A stretch of DNA of 17,154 nt from Candidatus Methylomirabilota bacterium (GCA_016209725.1 JACQVO010000091.1:1-17154); one strand, 5' to 3'; shown: positions 7,554 to 15,133, counted from the first letter of the stretch. The notes: a model not told the origin generated them from the sequence alone. Translations and numbers: made by a program.

Positions 7554-7649
7554 CAATGACCAATGGCGGTGCACTCTCGCCTCCGGGTGCCATGCCGCCG
7601 CCCCCATCCCATCCCATTTGGTCATTGGGACTTGGTCATTGGTCATTTC
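7554..7649. repeat. Heptad repeat pair (CCAATGA / TTGGTCA), infB-ylxP gap
   Basis: Seen directly: TTGGTCA-like units start at 7618, 7625, 7632 and 7639, 7 nt apart. A shorter inverse block CCAATGA/CCAATGG lies at 7553-7566. The 11-mer at 7555-7565 is perfectly complementary to 7637-7647, so a hairpin of at least 11 bp can form in the infB-ylxP spacer. A further CAAT pair 7 nt apart occurs at 7524 and 7531. Confidence 0.65.
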
Positions 7650-7655
7650 CGCCGG

Positions 7656-10415
7656 CTAGAGTTTCGGGGCGATCTCCTCCAGCTCGTACGCCTCCAGCAC
7701 ATCCCCCGCGTGGATGTCGTTGTAGTTGGCCAGTCCGATTCCGCAGTCCTGCCCACTCAGGACCTCGCGGACATCGTCCTTGAAGCGGCGCAGGGAGCCG
7801 ATCTTCCCCTCGTGGACCACCCGCCCGTCGCGCACCAGTCGCACCGAGGCGTCCCGCACGACCTTGCCGTCCACCACGAAGGAGCCGGCGATGGTCCCCA
7901 CCTTGGAGATGTTGAAGATCTGGCGGACCTCCACGCGCCCCAGCGGCCGCTCAACGTACTGCGGCTCCAGCAGGCCCTCCATGGCCGCCCTGATCTGGTT
8001 GATGGCCTCGTAGATGACGGAGTAGAGGCGGACGTCCACCTGCTCCTGCTCCGCCAGCTTCTGGGCCTTCGGCTCGGGCCGGACGCTGAACCCCACGATG
8101 ATGGCGTTGGACGCCGCCGCTAGCATCACATCGCTTTCCGTGATGGCGCCGACGGAGCTGTGGATCACCTTGAGCGTGACCTGTTCGGTGCCGAGGCGCT
8201 CCAGGGAGTCGCGCAGGGGTTCCACCGAGCCCTGGACGTCCCCCTTGAGGATCAAGCGCAGCTCCTTCACCTCACCCCGCTGGATCTGCTGGTGGAGGGC
8301 GTCGAGGGTGATGCGCGGCTGGGCCACCATGATCTCCTGGCGATGCTTCTCCTGGCGGGCCAGGGCGATCTGGCGGGCCTTGCGCTCGTCCCCGACCGTC
8401 GCGAAGGTATCGCCGGCCAAGGGCACCCCCGAGAGCCCCAGGATCTCCGCCGGCGTGGCGGGGGGAGCCTCCTGCAGCTTCTTGCCCTTGTCGTTGATCA
8501 TGGCCCGGACCCTGCCGTGGTGCAGGCCGGCGACCACCGCGTCCCCCACCCGCAACATTCCGCTCTGGACCAAGACGGTGGCCACGGGCCCGCGCCCCCT
8601 GTCCAGCTCGGCCTCGATCACCAGCCCGCGGGCGGATTTGTCGGGGTTGGCCTTCAGTTCCTGCACCTCGGCCAGGACGAGGAGATTGTCCAGCAGGTTC
8701 TGGATCCCCTCGCGCCGTTTGGCCGAGACCGGGACGAAGATCGTCTCACCGCCCCACTCCTCCGGGACCAGGCCGTATTCCGTGAGCTGCTGCTTGATCC
8801 GGTTGGGGTCGGCGTTGGGCTTGTCGATCTTGTTGATGGCCACCAGGATGGGGACCTTGGCGTCCTTGGCGTGATTGATGGCCTCCACGGTTTGGGGCAT
8901 GACCCCGTCGTCGGCCGCCACGACCAAGACCACGATGTCCGTCGCCTGCGCCCCGCGGGCCCGCATGGCCGTGAAGGCCTCGTGTCCCGGCGTGTCCAGA
9001 AAGACGACGCGGCTGACGGCGTGGCCCGGGACCTCCACCTCGTACGCGCCGATGTGCTGGGTGATGCCCCCGGCCTCCGTCGCGGTCACGTCGGTGTGGC
9101 GGATGGCGTCCAGGAGCGAGGTCTTCCCGTGGTCCACGTGGCCCATCACCGTGACCACCGGCGCCCTCGGTTTGAGCAGCGCGGGATCTTCCACCTCGGC
9201 CGGTTCCTCCACCAACTCTTCGGGCGAGGCTCGTTCCACGCTGTAGCCGAACTGCTGCGCCACCTTGGCGATGGTCTCGGGATCAATGGAGGTGTTGATG
9301 GTCACCAGGACCCCCAGCTTGATCAATCGCTTGATCACGTCACTGGCGGTTGCGGACATCTTCTCCGCCAGCTCCTTGGGGGTCATCCCCTCGCCGACCT
9401 TGAGGACCTTGGGTACCGGGGCCACCGGGGCGACCGCGGGCTCGGCCCTCGCCGGCTTGGCCGGCGGCGCCTCGATCATGGCCGCGCGGGGCTCGGGGGG
9501 CAGGGGAAGCTCGGGCTCTATGGGAGGGAAGTACACCGGCGGCGCCGGAGCCTCCAGGGCGCCGATGTCGGGCGCCTGCGCCTCCGCCACCACTGGGCGG
9601 GGAGGCTCCACGGCCGGGCGGGGGGGTTCCGGACGCGATTTCAATTCGGGGGCCGGGGCCGGCTTCGGCTTGGGCTCCTTCACCACCGGGGCCCCGGTGA
9701 TCGGGACGGATCGCTCCCTGGCTCTCGCTACGGGCCGATGCGGCTCCCACCTGGGCGGCGCGGACGGCGGGGCAGAGGGAGCCGGCATCTCCGGGGCGGG
9801 CCGCGGGGCCGCGGGCGGCCGCACCGGCCAACGCGGTGCAACGCTCGGCACCTCCGCCACCGGCGCAGGCTCCGTTGGCTTTGGGGGCTCTGCCGGCCTG
9901 GGGGCCGCGGTGACCTCCGGGGGCTCGACCGGCGGGGTCTCTGGTGGATGAACCGGCGGCACCGGGGGGGGGGCGAGCGTGGTGGCATGTTCCAGCATGG
10001 GCGCATCCAGGGTCACCACCAGCGGCTTCATGCGTGATGTGATTCCCGGCTCGGCCCGCCGGGTCCGAGGCTTGGCCTCCGCCTTGGCCTCACCCTCGGC
10101 GGCTGGTCTGGGCCGGGTACGCGGCTTGGGCGGGGCTTGAGTGGCGCCGGCCGTCCCAGCCCGAGGAGCCGTCGCGCTGGTGCGGGTGGGACGTCGCGTC
10201 GTCGGCTTGAGCGGGGTTCCCGTCCCCGGACGGATCGTCCGGGCCGGGATCCGAGAGAGCGGCCGGAAGAGGATCTCGTGCGCCGTCTGCTCTTCCACCG
10301 AACTGCTGAACGTCGCCGCCTCGATCCCCGCCGCCTGAAGTCGTGCCAGGACTTCCTTCGTGGTCAAGCGGAACTTCGTCGCGAGATCATAGACTCGAAC
10401 CGTACCCACGCTCAC
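7656..10415 (-). CDS. infB: Translation initiation factor IF-2
   Basis: IF-2 is the GTPase that recruits initiator fMet-tRNA to the 30S subunit and promotes subunit joining. From GTG 10415 the product has 919 residues. Order: IF2_N domain (TVRVYDLATKF at 5-15), a roughly 280-residue Pro/Ala/Lys/Glu-rich linker (about 55-335), a second IF2_N-like segment (MTPKELAEKM at 344-353), and the G domain with GHVDHGKT (425-432), GGIT (449-452), DTPGH (474-478) and NKID (528-531). Domains II-IV complete the usual fold. GTG 10415 and GTG 10409 are both plausible after GGAGGAG; the open frame extends 66 codons upstream into a non-conserved region. The spacer to ylxR carries a GC-rich hairpin (10427-10443) just before the ribosome-binding site. 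The long disordered linker is typical of GC-rich bacteria. Confidence 0.97.
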   Translation of the reverse strand: MSVGTVRVYDLATKFRLTTKEVLARLQAAGIEAATFSSSVEEQTAHEILFRPLSRIPARTIRPGTGTPLKPTTRRPTRTSATAPRAGTAGATQAPPKPRTRPRPAAEGEAKAEAKPRTRRAEPGITSRMKPLVVTLDAPMLEHATTLAPPPVPPVHPPETPPVEPPEVTAAPRPAEPPKPTEPAPVAEVPSVAPRWPVRPPAAPRPAPEMPAPSAPPSAPPRWEPHRPVARARERSVPITGAPVVKEPKPKPAPAPELKSRPEPPRPAVEPPRPVVAEAQAPDIGALEAPAPPVYFPPIEPELPLPPEPRAAMIEAPPAKPARAEPAVAPVAPVPKVLKVGEGMTPKELAEKMSATASDVIKRLIKLGVLVTINTSIDPETIAKVAQQFGYSVERASPEELVEEPAEVEDPALLKPRAPVVTVMGHVDHGKTSLLDAIRHTDVTATEAGGITQHIGAYEVEVPGHAVSRVVFLDTPGHEAFTAMRARGAQATDIVVLVVAADDGVMPQTVEAINHAKDAKVPILVAINKIDKPNADPNRIKQQLTEYGLVPEEWGGETIFVPVSAKRREGIQNLLDNLLVLAEVQELKANPDKSARGLVIEAELDRGRGPVATVLVQSGMLRVGDAVVAGLHHGRVRAMINDKGKKLQEAPPATPAEILGLSGVPLAGDTFATVGDERKARQIALARQEKHRQEIMVAQPRITLDALHQQIQRGEVKELRLILKGDVQGSVEPLRDSLERLGTEQVTLKVIHSSVGAITESDVMLAAASNAIIVGFSVRPEPKAQKLAEQEQVDVRLYSVIYEAINQIRAAMEGLLEPQYVERPLGRVEVRQIFNISKVGTIAGSFVVDGKVVRDASVRLVRDGRVVHEGKIGSLRRFKDDVREVLSGQDCGIGLANYNDIHAGDVLEAYELEEIAPKL

Positions 10416-10426
10416 ATCTCCTCCAG

Positions 10427-10443
10427 CCCCGCCGATGGCGGGG
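10427..10443 (-). promoter_or_regulatory. GC hairpin directly upstream of the infB ribosome-binding site
   Basis: The minus strand reads CCCCGCC, ATC, GGCGGGG: a perfect 7-bp stem with a 3-nt loop (10427-10443). It ends one or two nucleotides before the TGGAGGAG that serves infB. No T-tract follows, so this is not a terminator. A stem here could influence ribosome access or mRNA stability; that role is inferred. Confidence 0.45.
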
Positions 10444-10445
10444 TG

Positions 10446-10467
10446 GCTCCTGCCCCCCTGCTCCCCC
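10446..10467. repeat. Octad-type repeat in the ylxR-infB gap
   Basis: On the plus strand this reads as C-rich units with GC steps at 10446, 10452 and 10460. The 14-mer at 10451-10464 (TGCCCCCCTGCTCC) is identical to 15344-15357 in the fusA upstream gap, so the two tracts belong to one repeat family. Confidence 0.5.
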
Positions 10468-10485
10468 ACGAACAACCGACCACAC

Positions 10486-10779
10486 CTACCCGGCGATGGC
10501 GCCTCGCCGTCGCAGTTCCGCCTCGAAGTTCCTCCGCACCGCCGCCTCGTCGAGCCCCGGCAGCTCCAGGCGGAGGGCCCGGGCAAAGGCCTTGCGATGC
10601 CAAGCTTTTCCAAAGCAGAGAAGCGAGGGGCACAGGTACGCGCCCCGTCCCGGCGCCTTCGGCGCTGGGGGCGAGTTCACCAGCATGCCACCCGCCGGAT
10701 CGATGGTGAGCCGGACCAGCACCCGCTGCTCCTGGATGCCTCGGCAACCCACGCAGGTGCGCAACGCTGGCCGGGCCAT
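10486..10779 (-). CDS. ylxR: YlxR family RNA-binding protein (DUF448)
   Basis: YlxR is a small basic protein encoded between nusA and infB. Family structures show an RNA-binding surface, and recent work on homologues links it to RNase P or transcription control, so the precise role here is open. The 97-residue product has the family hallmarks: RTCVGCR at 7-13, RLTIDP near residue 23, GRGAYLC at 44-50 and a second cysteine at 55. I chose ATG 10779, which opens directly on the conserved MARPALRTCVGC. The frame extends eleven codons upstream, but those derive from the adjacent repeat tract. There is no clear Shine-Dalgarno sequence, only GAG flush against the ATG. Confidence 0.92.
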   Translation of the reverse strand: MARPALRTCVGCRGIQEQRVLVRLTIDPAGGMLVNSPPAPKAPGRGAYLCPSLLCFGKAWHRKAFARALRLELPGLDEAAVRRNFEAELRRRGAIAG

Positions 10780-10789
10780 CTCAATGCAA

Positions 10790-10887
10790 AATGGAAAACG
10801 GGCAACTGACAACCGAAAACACTGATGTCCGGTTTTCCATTGTCGGTTGTCGGTTTTTCATGGGCATTGCCAGTTGTCCATTGAACA
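10790..10887. repeat. Heptad repeat pair with inverted arms, nusA-ylxR gap
   Basis: Seen directly in plus orientation: GAAAACG, GGCAACT, GACAACC and GAAAACA units start at 794, 801, 808 and 815 of the 10-kb block. A complementary set with TTGTCGG-like units follows (TTG at 10840, 10847, 10874 and 10881). The 10-mer at 10790-10799 is complementary to 10832-10841, and 10808-10816 is complementary to 10843-10851. Confidence 0.65.
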
Positions 10888-10900
10888 CGTTCACTCCGCC

Positions 10901-12274
10901 TCAGGGGGTGACTTCCTCCGCCTCCACTCCCGCCGGCGCCCCAGGGGTGCGCCCGGCGACGCCGGCATCGGCCAGCGCCTCGCGCACCGCCAGCAGGATC
11001 TTTTCCGCGCTCTTGGGGCCAATGCCCTCGATCTCTTGCAACGCCTCGGGAGTCGCCTCCGCCAGCGCCGTCAGCCCGGTGTAGCCCGCGGCCACCAGGC
11101 GCATCGCCAGCTTCTCCCCGACGCCCGGCAGGGACGTGAGTTGCTCCGCGGCCGCCCCGTCGTCCGGTGGGGGCGCAACCTCCGGTCGGGACTCACCCGT
11201 CATGAGGCTAGACAGGGCGGCCTCCGCCTCGCGCTGGAGTTCCGAGGTGCTCCGGATGTCCACCTTCCACCCCACCAGCTTCGCCGCCAGCCGCGCGTTC
11301 TGTCCCCGCCTCCCGATGGCCAGCGAGAGCTGATCGTCCGCCACTACCACCCGGAGCGTCCGCGTCTCGGATTCGGCGCTCACCCGCTGCACCTCCGCCG
11401 GGGCCAGAGCGGCCTTGACGAAGGCGGCCGGGTCCTCGCGCCAGGGGATGATGTCGATCTTCTCCCCCTGGAGTTCCCGGACGATGGCCTGAACCCGGGC
11501 GCCCCGGTATCCCACGCAGGCACCCACGGGGTCTACGTTTCCGTCCTTGGAGGACACGGCGATCTTGGCGCGCTCACCCGCCTCTCGGGCCGCGGCTCGA
11601 ACCTCCACGATGCCCTCGTAGATCTCGGGCACCTCCAGCTCGAAGAGGCGCTTCACGAAGCCCGGGTGCGTCCGGGATACGACGATCTGGGACCCTTTGG
11701 AGGTCTTCTTCACGTCCAGGATGTAGGCCCGGACCCGGTCCCCGACCCGGAACTCCTCCCGGGGGAGTTGCTCGCGCACCGGGAGGATGGCCTCGGCCTT
11801 TCCGATGTTGAGGATGGCGTTGCCCTTGATCACCCGCTGGACCACGCCGTGGACCAGCTCACCCTCCTTCTCCTTGAAGGTCTGGTAGACCGAATCCCGC
11901 TCCGCCTCGCGGACCCGCTGGATGATGACCTGTTTGGCCGTCTGGGCGGCGATCCGCCCAAAGCTGTGGGCCGGCACCGGAACCGGGCTTCGCATCTCGT
12001 CGCCGATCTGCGCGCCGGGGGTGATCTGCAGGGCTTCCTCCAGGCTGATCTCCACCTTGGGGTTGGCGGCGGCTTCGACGATCTTCTTCACCGCGTACAG
12101 CGTGAACTGGCCCAATTTCCCGTCGAAGTCCACCCGGAGATCCAGGGCGGCCTGCGCGGGAGGAAGGCTCTTGCGGGACGCCGACAGGATGGCCGCCCCC
12201 ACCGCCTCGATGAGGATCCCCTTCTCGATTCCCTTCTCACGCCCGATTTGATCAATGACCTGCATCAGGTCCAT
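10901..12274 (-). CDS. nusA: Transcription termination/antitermination factor NusA
   Basis: NusA binds RNA polymerase near the RNA exit channel, stimulates pausing and hairpin-dependent termination, and takes part in antitermination. The 457-residue protein shows the N-terminal polymerase-binding domain (about 1-130), an S1 domain (about 136-200), and two KH domains (about 205-345) with the conserved VDPVGACVGYRGARVQAI (248-265) and AIGRRGQNARLA (319-330). A C-terminal helix-hairpin-helix pair spans about 378-436, with LPGVGEKLA and IEGIGPKSAEKIL. This tail is shorter than the two acidic repeats of E. coli NusA but common elsewhere. ATG 12274 has GGGAGG 5 nt upstream. Its position second in the operon, behind a leader with an intrinsic terminator, makes self-regulation plausible. 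Confidence 0.98.
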   Translation of the reverse strand: MDLMQVIDQIGREKGIEKGILIEAVGAAILSASRKSLPPAQAALDLRVDFDGKLGQFTLYAVKKIVEAAANPKVEISLEEALQITPGAQIGDEMRSPVPVPAHSFGRIAAQTAKQVIIQRVREAERDSVYQTFKEKEGELVHGVVQRVIKGNAILNIGKAEAILPVREQLPREEFRVGDRVRAYILDVKKTSKGSQIVVSRTHPGFVKRLFELEVPEIYEGIVEVRAAAREAGERAKIAVSSKDGNVDPVGACVGYRGARVQAIVRELQGEKIDIIPWREDPAAFVKAALAPAEVQRVSAESETRTLRVVVADDQLSLAIGRRGQNARLAAKLVGWKVDIRSTSELQREAEAALSSLMTGESRPEVAPPPDDGAAAEQLTSLPGVGEKLAMRLVAAGYTGLTALAEATPEALQEIEGIGPKSAEKILLAVREALADAGVAGRTPGAPAGVEAEEVTP

Positions 12275-12284
12275 ACACGCCTCC

Positions 12285-12343
12285 CGTGGGCTTCCCCGGG
12301 CCCGGCCTAGCGGGCCTCGGCTGCGCCTCGCTCGAAGCCCACG
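12285..12343 (-). promoter_or_regulatory. Inverted repeat in the rimP-nusA spacer next to the nusA ribosome-binding site
   Basis: Seen directly: CGTGGGCTT at 12285-12293 is perfectly complementary to AAGCCCACG at 12335-12343 (9-bp outer stem). Inside, GGCCCG and CGGGCC can form a second stem. The outer stem ends one nucleotide before the GGGAGG of nusA, so it could control access to the start. There is no T-tract, so it does not look like a terminator. Confidence 0.5.
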
Positions 12344-12351
12344 TTCCTCCT

Positions 12352-12846
12352 CTACAGTTCGATCTCCAGCCGCGCCTTGGCGATGAGGCCGCGGGGAATC
12401 CGCACCCGCCGGCCTTCGGCCAGATCCAGGAGCACCATCCCATCCTCCAGGCCTGCCAGGCGACCGCGAAAGTTCCGCTGGCCCTCGACGGCTTCGTGGG
12501 TCGTGATCCGTACCGCCTTTCCGGCATACCTGAGGAAGTCCGCCTCGCGCGTCAACGGCCGGTCCAGACCGGGGGACGAGACCTCCAGGTGGTATGGATG
12601 ATCGATGAGATCCTCCACGTCCAGGTGGTCCCCCAGCTCTTCGCTGACCTGCTGACAGTCGCCGAGGGTTACCCCGCCCGCCCGATCCATATACAGGCGG
12701 AGGATCCAGCCGCGACCCTCCCGCTGGAACTCCACCTCCACCAGCTCCAGCCCCCGTTCAGCCAGGATCGGCTCCGCGACGGTCCGGATACGCTCCACCA
12801 CCTCGGGACGACGCTGCCAGGATCCCTGGCCTGCCGGTCGCACCAT
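12352..12846 (-). CDS. rimP: Ribosome maturation factor RimP
   Basis: RimP assists early assembly of the 30S 3' domain before translation. The 164-residue product has the two-domain layout: an N-terminal alpha/beta domain (about 15-90, with ELVEVEF and the LRLYMDR strand) and a C-terminal SH3-like barrel (about 100-164). The diagnostic SPGLDRPL is at 91-98. ATG 12846 has AAGGAG 9 nt upstream. It is the first gene of the long operon, as in many bacteria where rimP-nusA-infB form one transcript. About 130 nt of leader separate it from the predicted promoter. Confidence 0.96.
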   Translation of the reverse strand: MVRPAGQGSWQRRPEVVERIRTVAEPILAERGLELVEVEFQREGRGWILRLYMDRAGGVTLGDCQQVSEELGDHLDVEDLIDHPYHLEVSSPGLDRPLTREADFLRYAGKAVRITTHEAVEGQRNFRGRLAGLEDGMVLLDLAEGRRVRIPRGLIAKARLEIEL

Positions 12847-12932
12847 GCCGACCGACTCCTTGATTGGATTTCGATCTCGCCTCCACCCGGAGGGAGACCG
12901 CCCGCACCATTTTTCAGGACGGCGGGACCCGG

Positions 12933-12963
12933 AAAAACAAAGAGCGGGCAGTCGCCCACTCTT
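12933..12963 (-). terminator. Intrinsic terminator in the rimP operon leader (possible attenuator)
   Basis: On the minus strand AGAGTGGGC (12954-12962), a GACT loop and GCCCGCTCT (12941-12949) form a 9-bp stem with one G-U pair. A tenth A-U pair is possible (12963 with 12940). TTGTTTTT follows (12933-12940). The stem begins where transcription from the promoter at 12969-12997 would start. It may terminate read-through from fusA, attenuate the rimP-nusA operon, or both. Confidence 0.75.
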
Positions 12964-12968
12964 GTCTG

Positions 12969-12997
12969 ACTATACTCCAAGTGCCCCAGAGGCGCAA
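12969..12997 (-). promoter_or_regulatory. Sigma70-type promoter for the rimP-nusA-infB operon
   Basis: The minus strand shows TATAGT (12969-12974, 5 of 6 matches to TATAAT) exactly 17 nt downstream of TTGCGC (12992-12997, 3 of 6 to TTGACA). The predicted start is near 12962. It lies in the only sizeable spacer between fusA and rimP, in a locally A/T-richer segment. The -10 and spacing are good, the -35 moderate. Confidence 0.6.
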
Positions 12998-12999
12998 GG

Positions 13000-13036
13000 A
13001 AAAAATCGCCCCGCCGCAGTCCCGCCCCAGGCGGGA
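13000..13036 (-). terminator. Possible terminator downstream of fusA
   Basis: Directly after the fusA stop, TCCCGCC (13030-13036), a TGG loop and GGCGGGA (13020-13026) form a 7-bp stem, but the six T residues (13000-13005) are 14 nt further on. An alternative stem pairs CCCGCC (13030-13035) with GGCGGG (13010-13015) and ends four nucleotides before the T-tract, which is more terminator-like. Confidence 0.5.
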
Positions 13037-15133
13037 TTATTCCTCCTCTTCCTCGACGGGCTGCTTCGCCTCAGCCACAACCTTCTCCTGGATGTGGGCG
13101 GGGGCCTCCTCGTAGTGGGAGAACTCCATGCTGTAATCCCCGCGATCGCCGGTGATGGACCGGAGCCGACTGTCGTACTCCAGCATCTCCGCCAGGGGGA
13201 CATTGGCCTTGACCGCCTGGTTGCGCCCCTTGGCCTCGATGCCCAGAACGCGCCCGCGCTTGCTGTTCAGATCCCCCACGATGTCCCCCATGCAGTCTCC
13301 GGGGGCGACCACCTCGACGGTCATGATCGGTTCCAGCAGGGTGGGCTTGGCCTGGGACATTGCCTTGCGGAAGGCCAATCGCCCGGCCAGCTTGAACGCC
13401 AGCTCGGAGGAATCCACGGGGTGCGTCGAGCCGTCGTAGAGCGTCACCCTCAGGTCCACCACCGGGTAACCGGCCAGTGGCCCCCGTTCCATCCCCTCCA
13501 CGATTCCCTTCTCCACGGCCGGGATGTAGTTGCGGGGGATGGCCCCACCCACGACTTGGTTCACGAACTCAAAGCTGCCGCCCCGCGGGACCGGCTCCAT
13601 GTGGATCCAGCAGTCGCCGAACTGCCCCCGGCCACCGGTCTGCTTCTTGTGCCGCCCCTGGATTTCCCGCGCCCTGGCCTTGATCGTCTCCTTGTACGGA
13701 ACCCGGGGGGTCTTGAGGGTAACATCCACCCCAAACTTGCGTTTGAGGCGCTCCGCCACAATCTCCACGTGGGCCCGTCCCATCCCTGAGACCACCGTCT
13801 CCTTGGTCTGGGGATCGTAGCGGATCTGGATCGTCGGGTCCTCCTCCCGCAGGCGCGTGAAGGCGGTGCTCATCTTGTCCTCGTCCCCTTTGGCTTTCGG
13901 CTCCACGGCGAAGGAGATGACGGGGGCGGGGAAGGCGATCTCGGGCAGCCGGATCGGGGCCTTCTCGTCGCACAGGGTATCCCCGGTCCCGGTTTCCTTC
14001 AGTTTCACGACGGCCCCCATGTCCCCGGCCCCCAGCGATTCCACGGGGGTCTGCTGCTTGCCCCGCAAGAGGAAGAGCTGGCCCACCCGCTCCTTCACGC
14101 CCTTGGTGGCGTTCAGGATCGTGGAATCCGAGGCCATCGTCCCGGCATACACCCGGAACATGGTGACCTTGCCGGCATAAGGGTCCGCCACCGTCTTGAA
14201 GACCAGCGCCGCCAGCGGCGCCTCATCCTTCACCTCGCGCGTGACCGCTCCGTTGCCCTTGGGATCCGTTCCGGCCACGACCGGCCGCTCCGTCGGAGAC
14301 GGGAAGCTCTCCACCACGAGGTCCAGGAGAGGGGACACCGCCATGTTCCTGTTCGGGGCGCCGCACAGGACCGGGAACAGCTTCTGGTCGCGGATCCCCC
14401 GCGCCAGGCCTTCCCGCACCTCGGCTTCGGTCAGCTCCCCGCTTTCCAGGTACTTCTCCAGCAGCTTGTCATCCGCCTCGGCCACCGCCTCCACCAGCGC
14501 CGCGCGCTGCCCCTCCGCCAGGGTCTTCACCTCGTCGGGGACGTCCCCCTCCGTGGCCTTCCCCGAGCCGTCGGTCGCGAACCGGACCGCCCGCATCCGG
14601 ACCAGGTCCACCACGCCGCTGAATCCCGCCTCCTGCCCGATGGGAACCTGCACCGGCACGGCTTTGGGGGACAGGTGCTTCTGGACATCCTCCAGGGCGC
14701 GGCTGAAGTCGGCACGCTCCCGGTCCATCTTCGAGAGGTAGATGGCCCGGGGCAATTCCTGGGCGGCGGCGTAGCTCCAGACCTTCTCCGTCTGAACCTT
14801 CACCCCATCCGGAGCCCCCACCACCACCACGGCGCCGTCCACCACCCGCAGGGCGTTCTTGGCGTCCGTGAGAAACGCCGCGAAGCCCGGCGCGTCCACC
14901 AGGTTGAGCTTCCGCCCCTTCCACTCGCACCAGGCCAGGGCGGCGCTGATGCTGATCTTTCGGCGGATCTCGTCCTCGTCGAAGTCCGTAATGGTGGTGC
15001 CATCCTCCACCCGGCCCAGGCGGGTCGTGGCCCCGGCGGTGAAGAGCATGGCTTCCGTCAGGGTCGTCTTGCCCGCGCCCCCGTGGGCCACCAGGGCGAC
15101 GTTTCGAATCTTGGCCGTCTCAGGTCGTTTCAT
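13037..15133 (-). CDS. fusA: Elongation factor G, EF-G2-like
   Basis: A 698-residue translational GTPase of the EF-G family, which drives tRNA-mRNA translocation. G1 is AHGGAGKT (16-23), G3 is DAPGF (80-84) and G4 is SKMD (134-137). Canonical EF-G has DTPGH and NKMD, so the catalytic histidine is replaced by phenylalanine and the G4 asparagine by serine. Similar substitutions occur in the EF-G2 branch (Thermus EF-G-2 has tyrosine at the histidine position), so this is likely clade-typical rather than damage. Domains II-V are present; the domain IV loop has HKKQTGGRGQFGDCWI, and the C-terminus ends in a run of glutamates. ATG 15133 has GAGG 6 nt upstream. A housekeeping EF-G probably exists elsewhere with rpsL/rpsG/tuf, since this copy lacks that context. 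The exact role of EF-G2 proteins is not settled. Confidence 0.9.
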   Translation of the reverse strand: MKRPETAKIRNVALVAHGGAGKTTLTEAMLFTAGATTRLGRVEDGTTITDFDEDEIRRKISISAALAWCEWKGRKLNLVDAPGFAAFLTDAKNALRVVDGAVVVVGAPDGVKVQTEKVWSYAAAQELPRAIYLSKMDRERADFSRALEDVQKHLSPKAVPVQVPIGQEAGFSGVVDLVRMRAVRFATDGSGKATEGDVPDEVKTLAEGQRAALVEAVAEADDKLLEKYLESGELTEAEVREGLARGIRDQKLFPVLCGAPNRNMAVSPLLDLVVESFPSPTERPVVAGTDPKGNGAVTREVKDEAPLAALVFKTVADPYAGKVTMFRVYAGTMASDSTILNATKGVKERVGQLFLLRGKQQTPVESLGAGDMGAVVKLKETGTGDTLCDEKAPIRLPEIAFPAPVISFAVEPKAKGDEDKMSTAFTRLREEDPTIQIRYDPQTKETVVSGMGRAHVEIVAERLKRKFGVDVTLKTPRVPYKETIKARAREIQGRHKKQTGGRGQFGDCWIHMEPVPRGGSFEFVNQVVGGAIPRNYIPAVEKGIVEGMERGPLAGYPVVDLRVTLYDGSTHPVDSSELAFKLAGRLAFRKAMSQAKPTLLEPIMTVEVVAPGDCMGDIVGDLNSKRGRVLGIEAKGRNQAVKANVPLAEMLEYDSRLRSITGDRGDYSMEFSHYEEAPAHIQEKVVAEAKQPVEEEEE

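Noticed and set aside
8160..10037. Long plus-strand open frame opposite infB (625 codons)
   Set aside because: It is the reverse complement of conserved IF-2 coding sequence, with a low-complexity Gly/Arg/His translation and no domain.
5725..10887. CRISPR array as an explanation for the repeated spacers
   Set aside because: Units are 7-8 nt and contiguous, with no 20-40 nt repeat-spacer alternation and no cas genes.
10847..12310. Plus-strand open frame opposite nusA (487 codons)
   Set aside because: Antisense shadow of a conserved gene; begins inside a repeat tract and has no domain.
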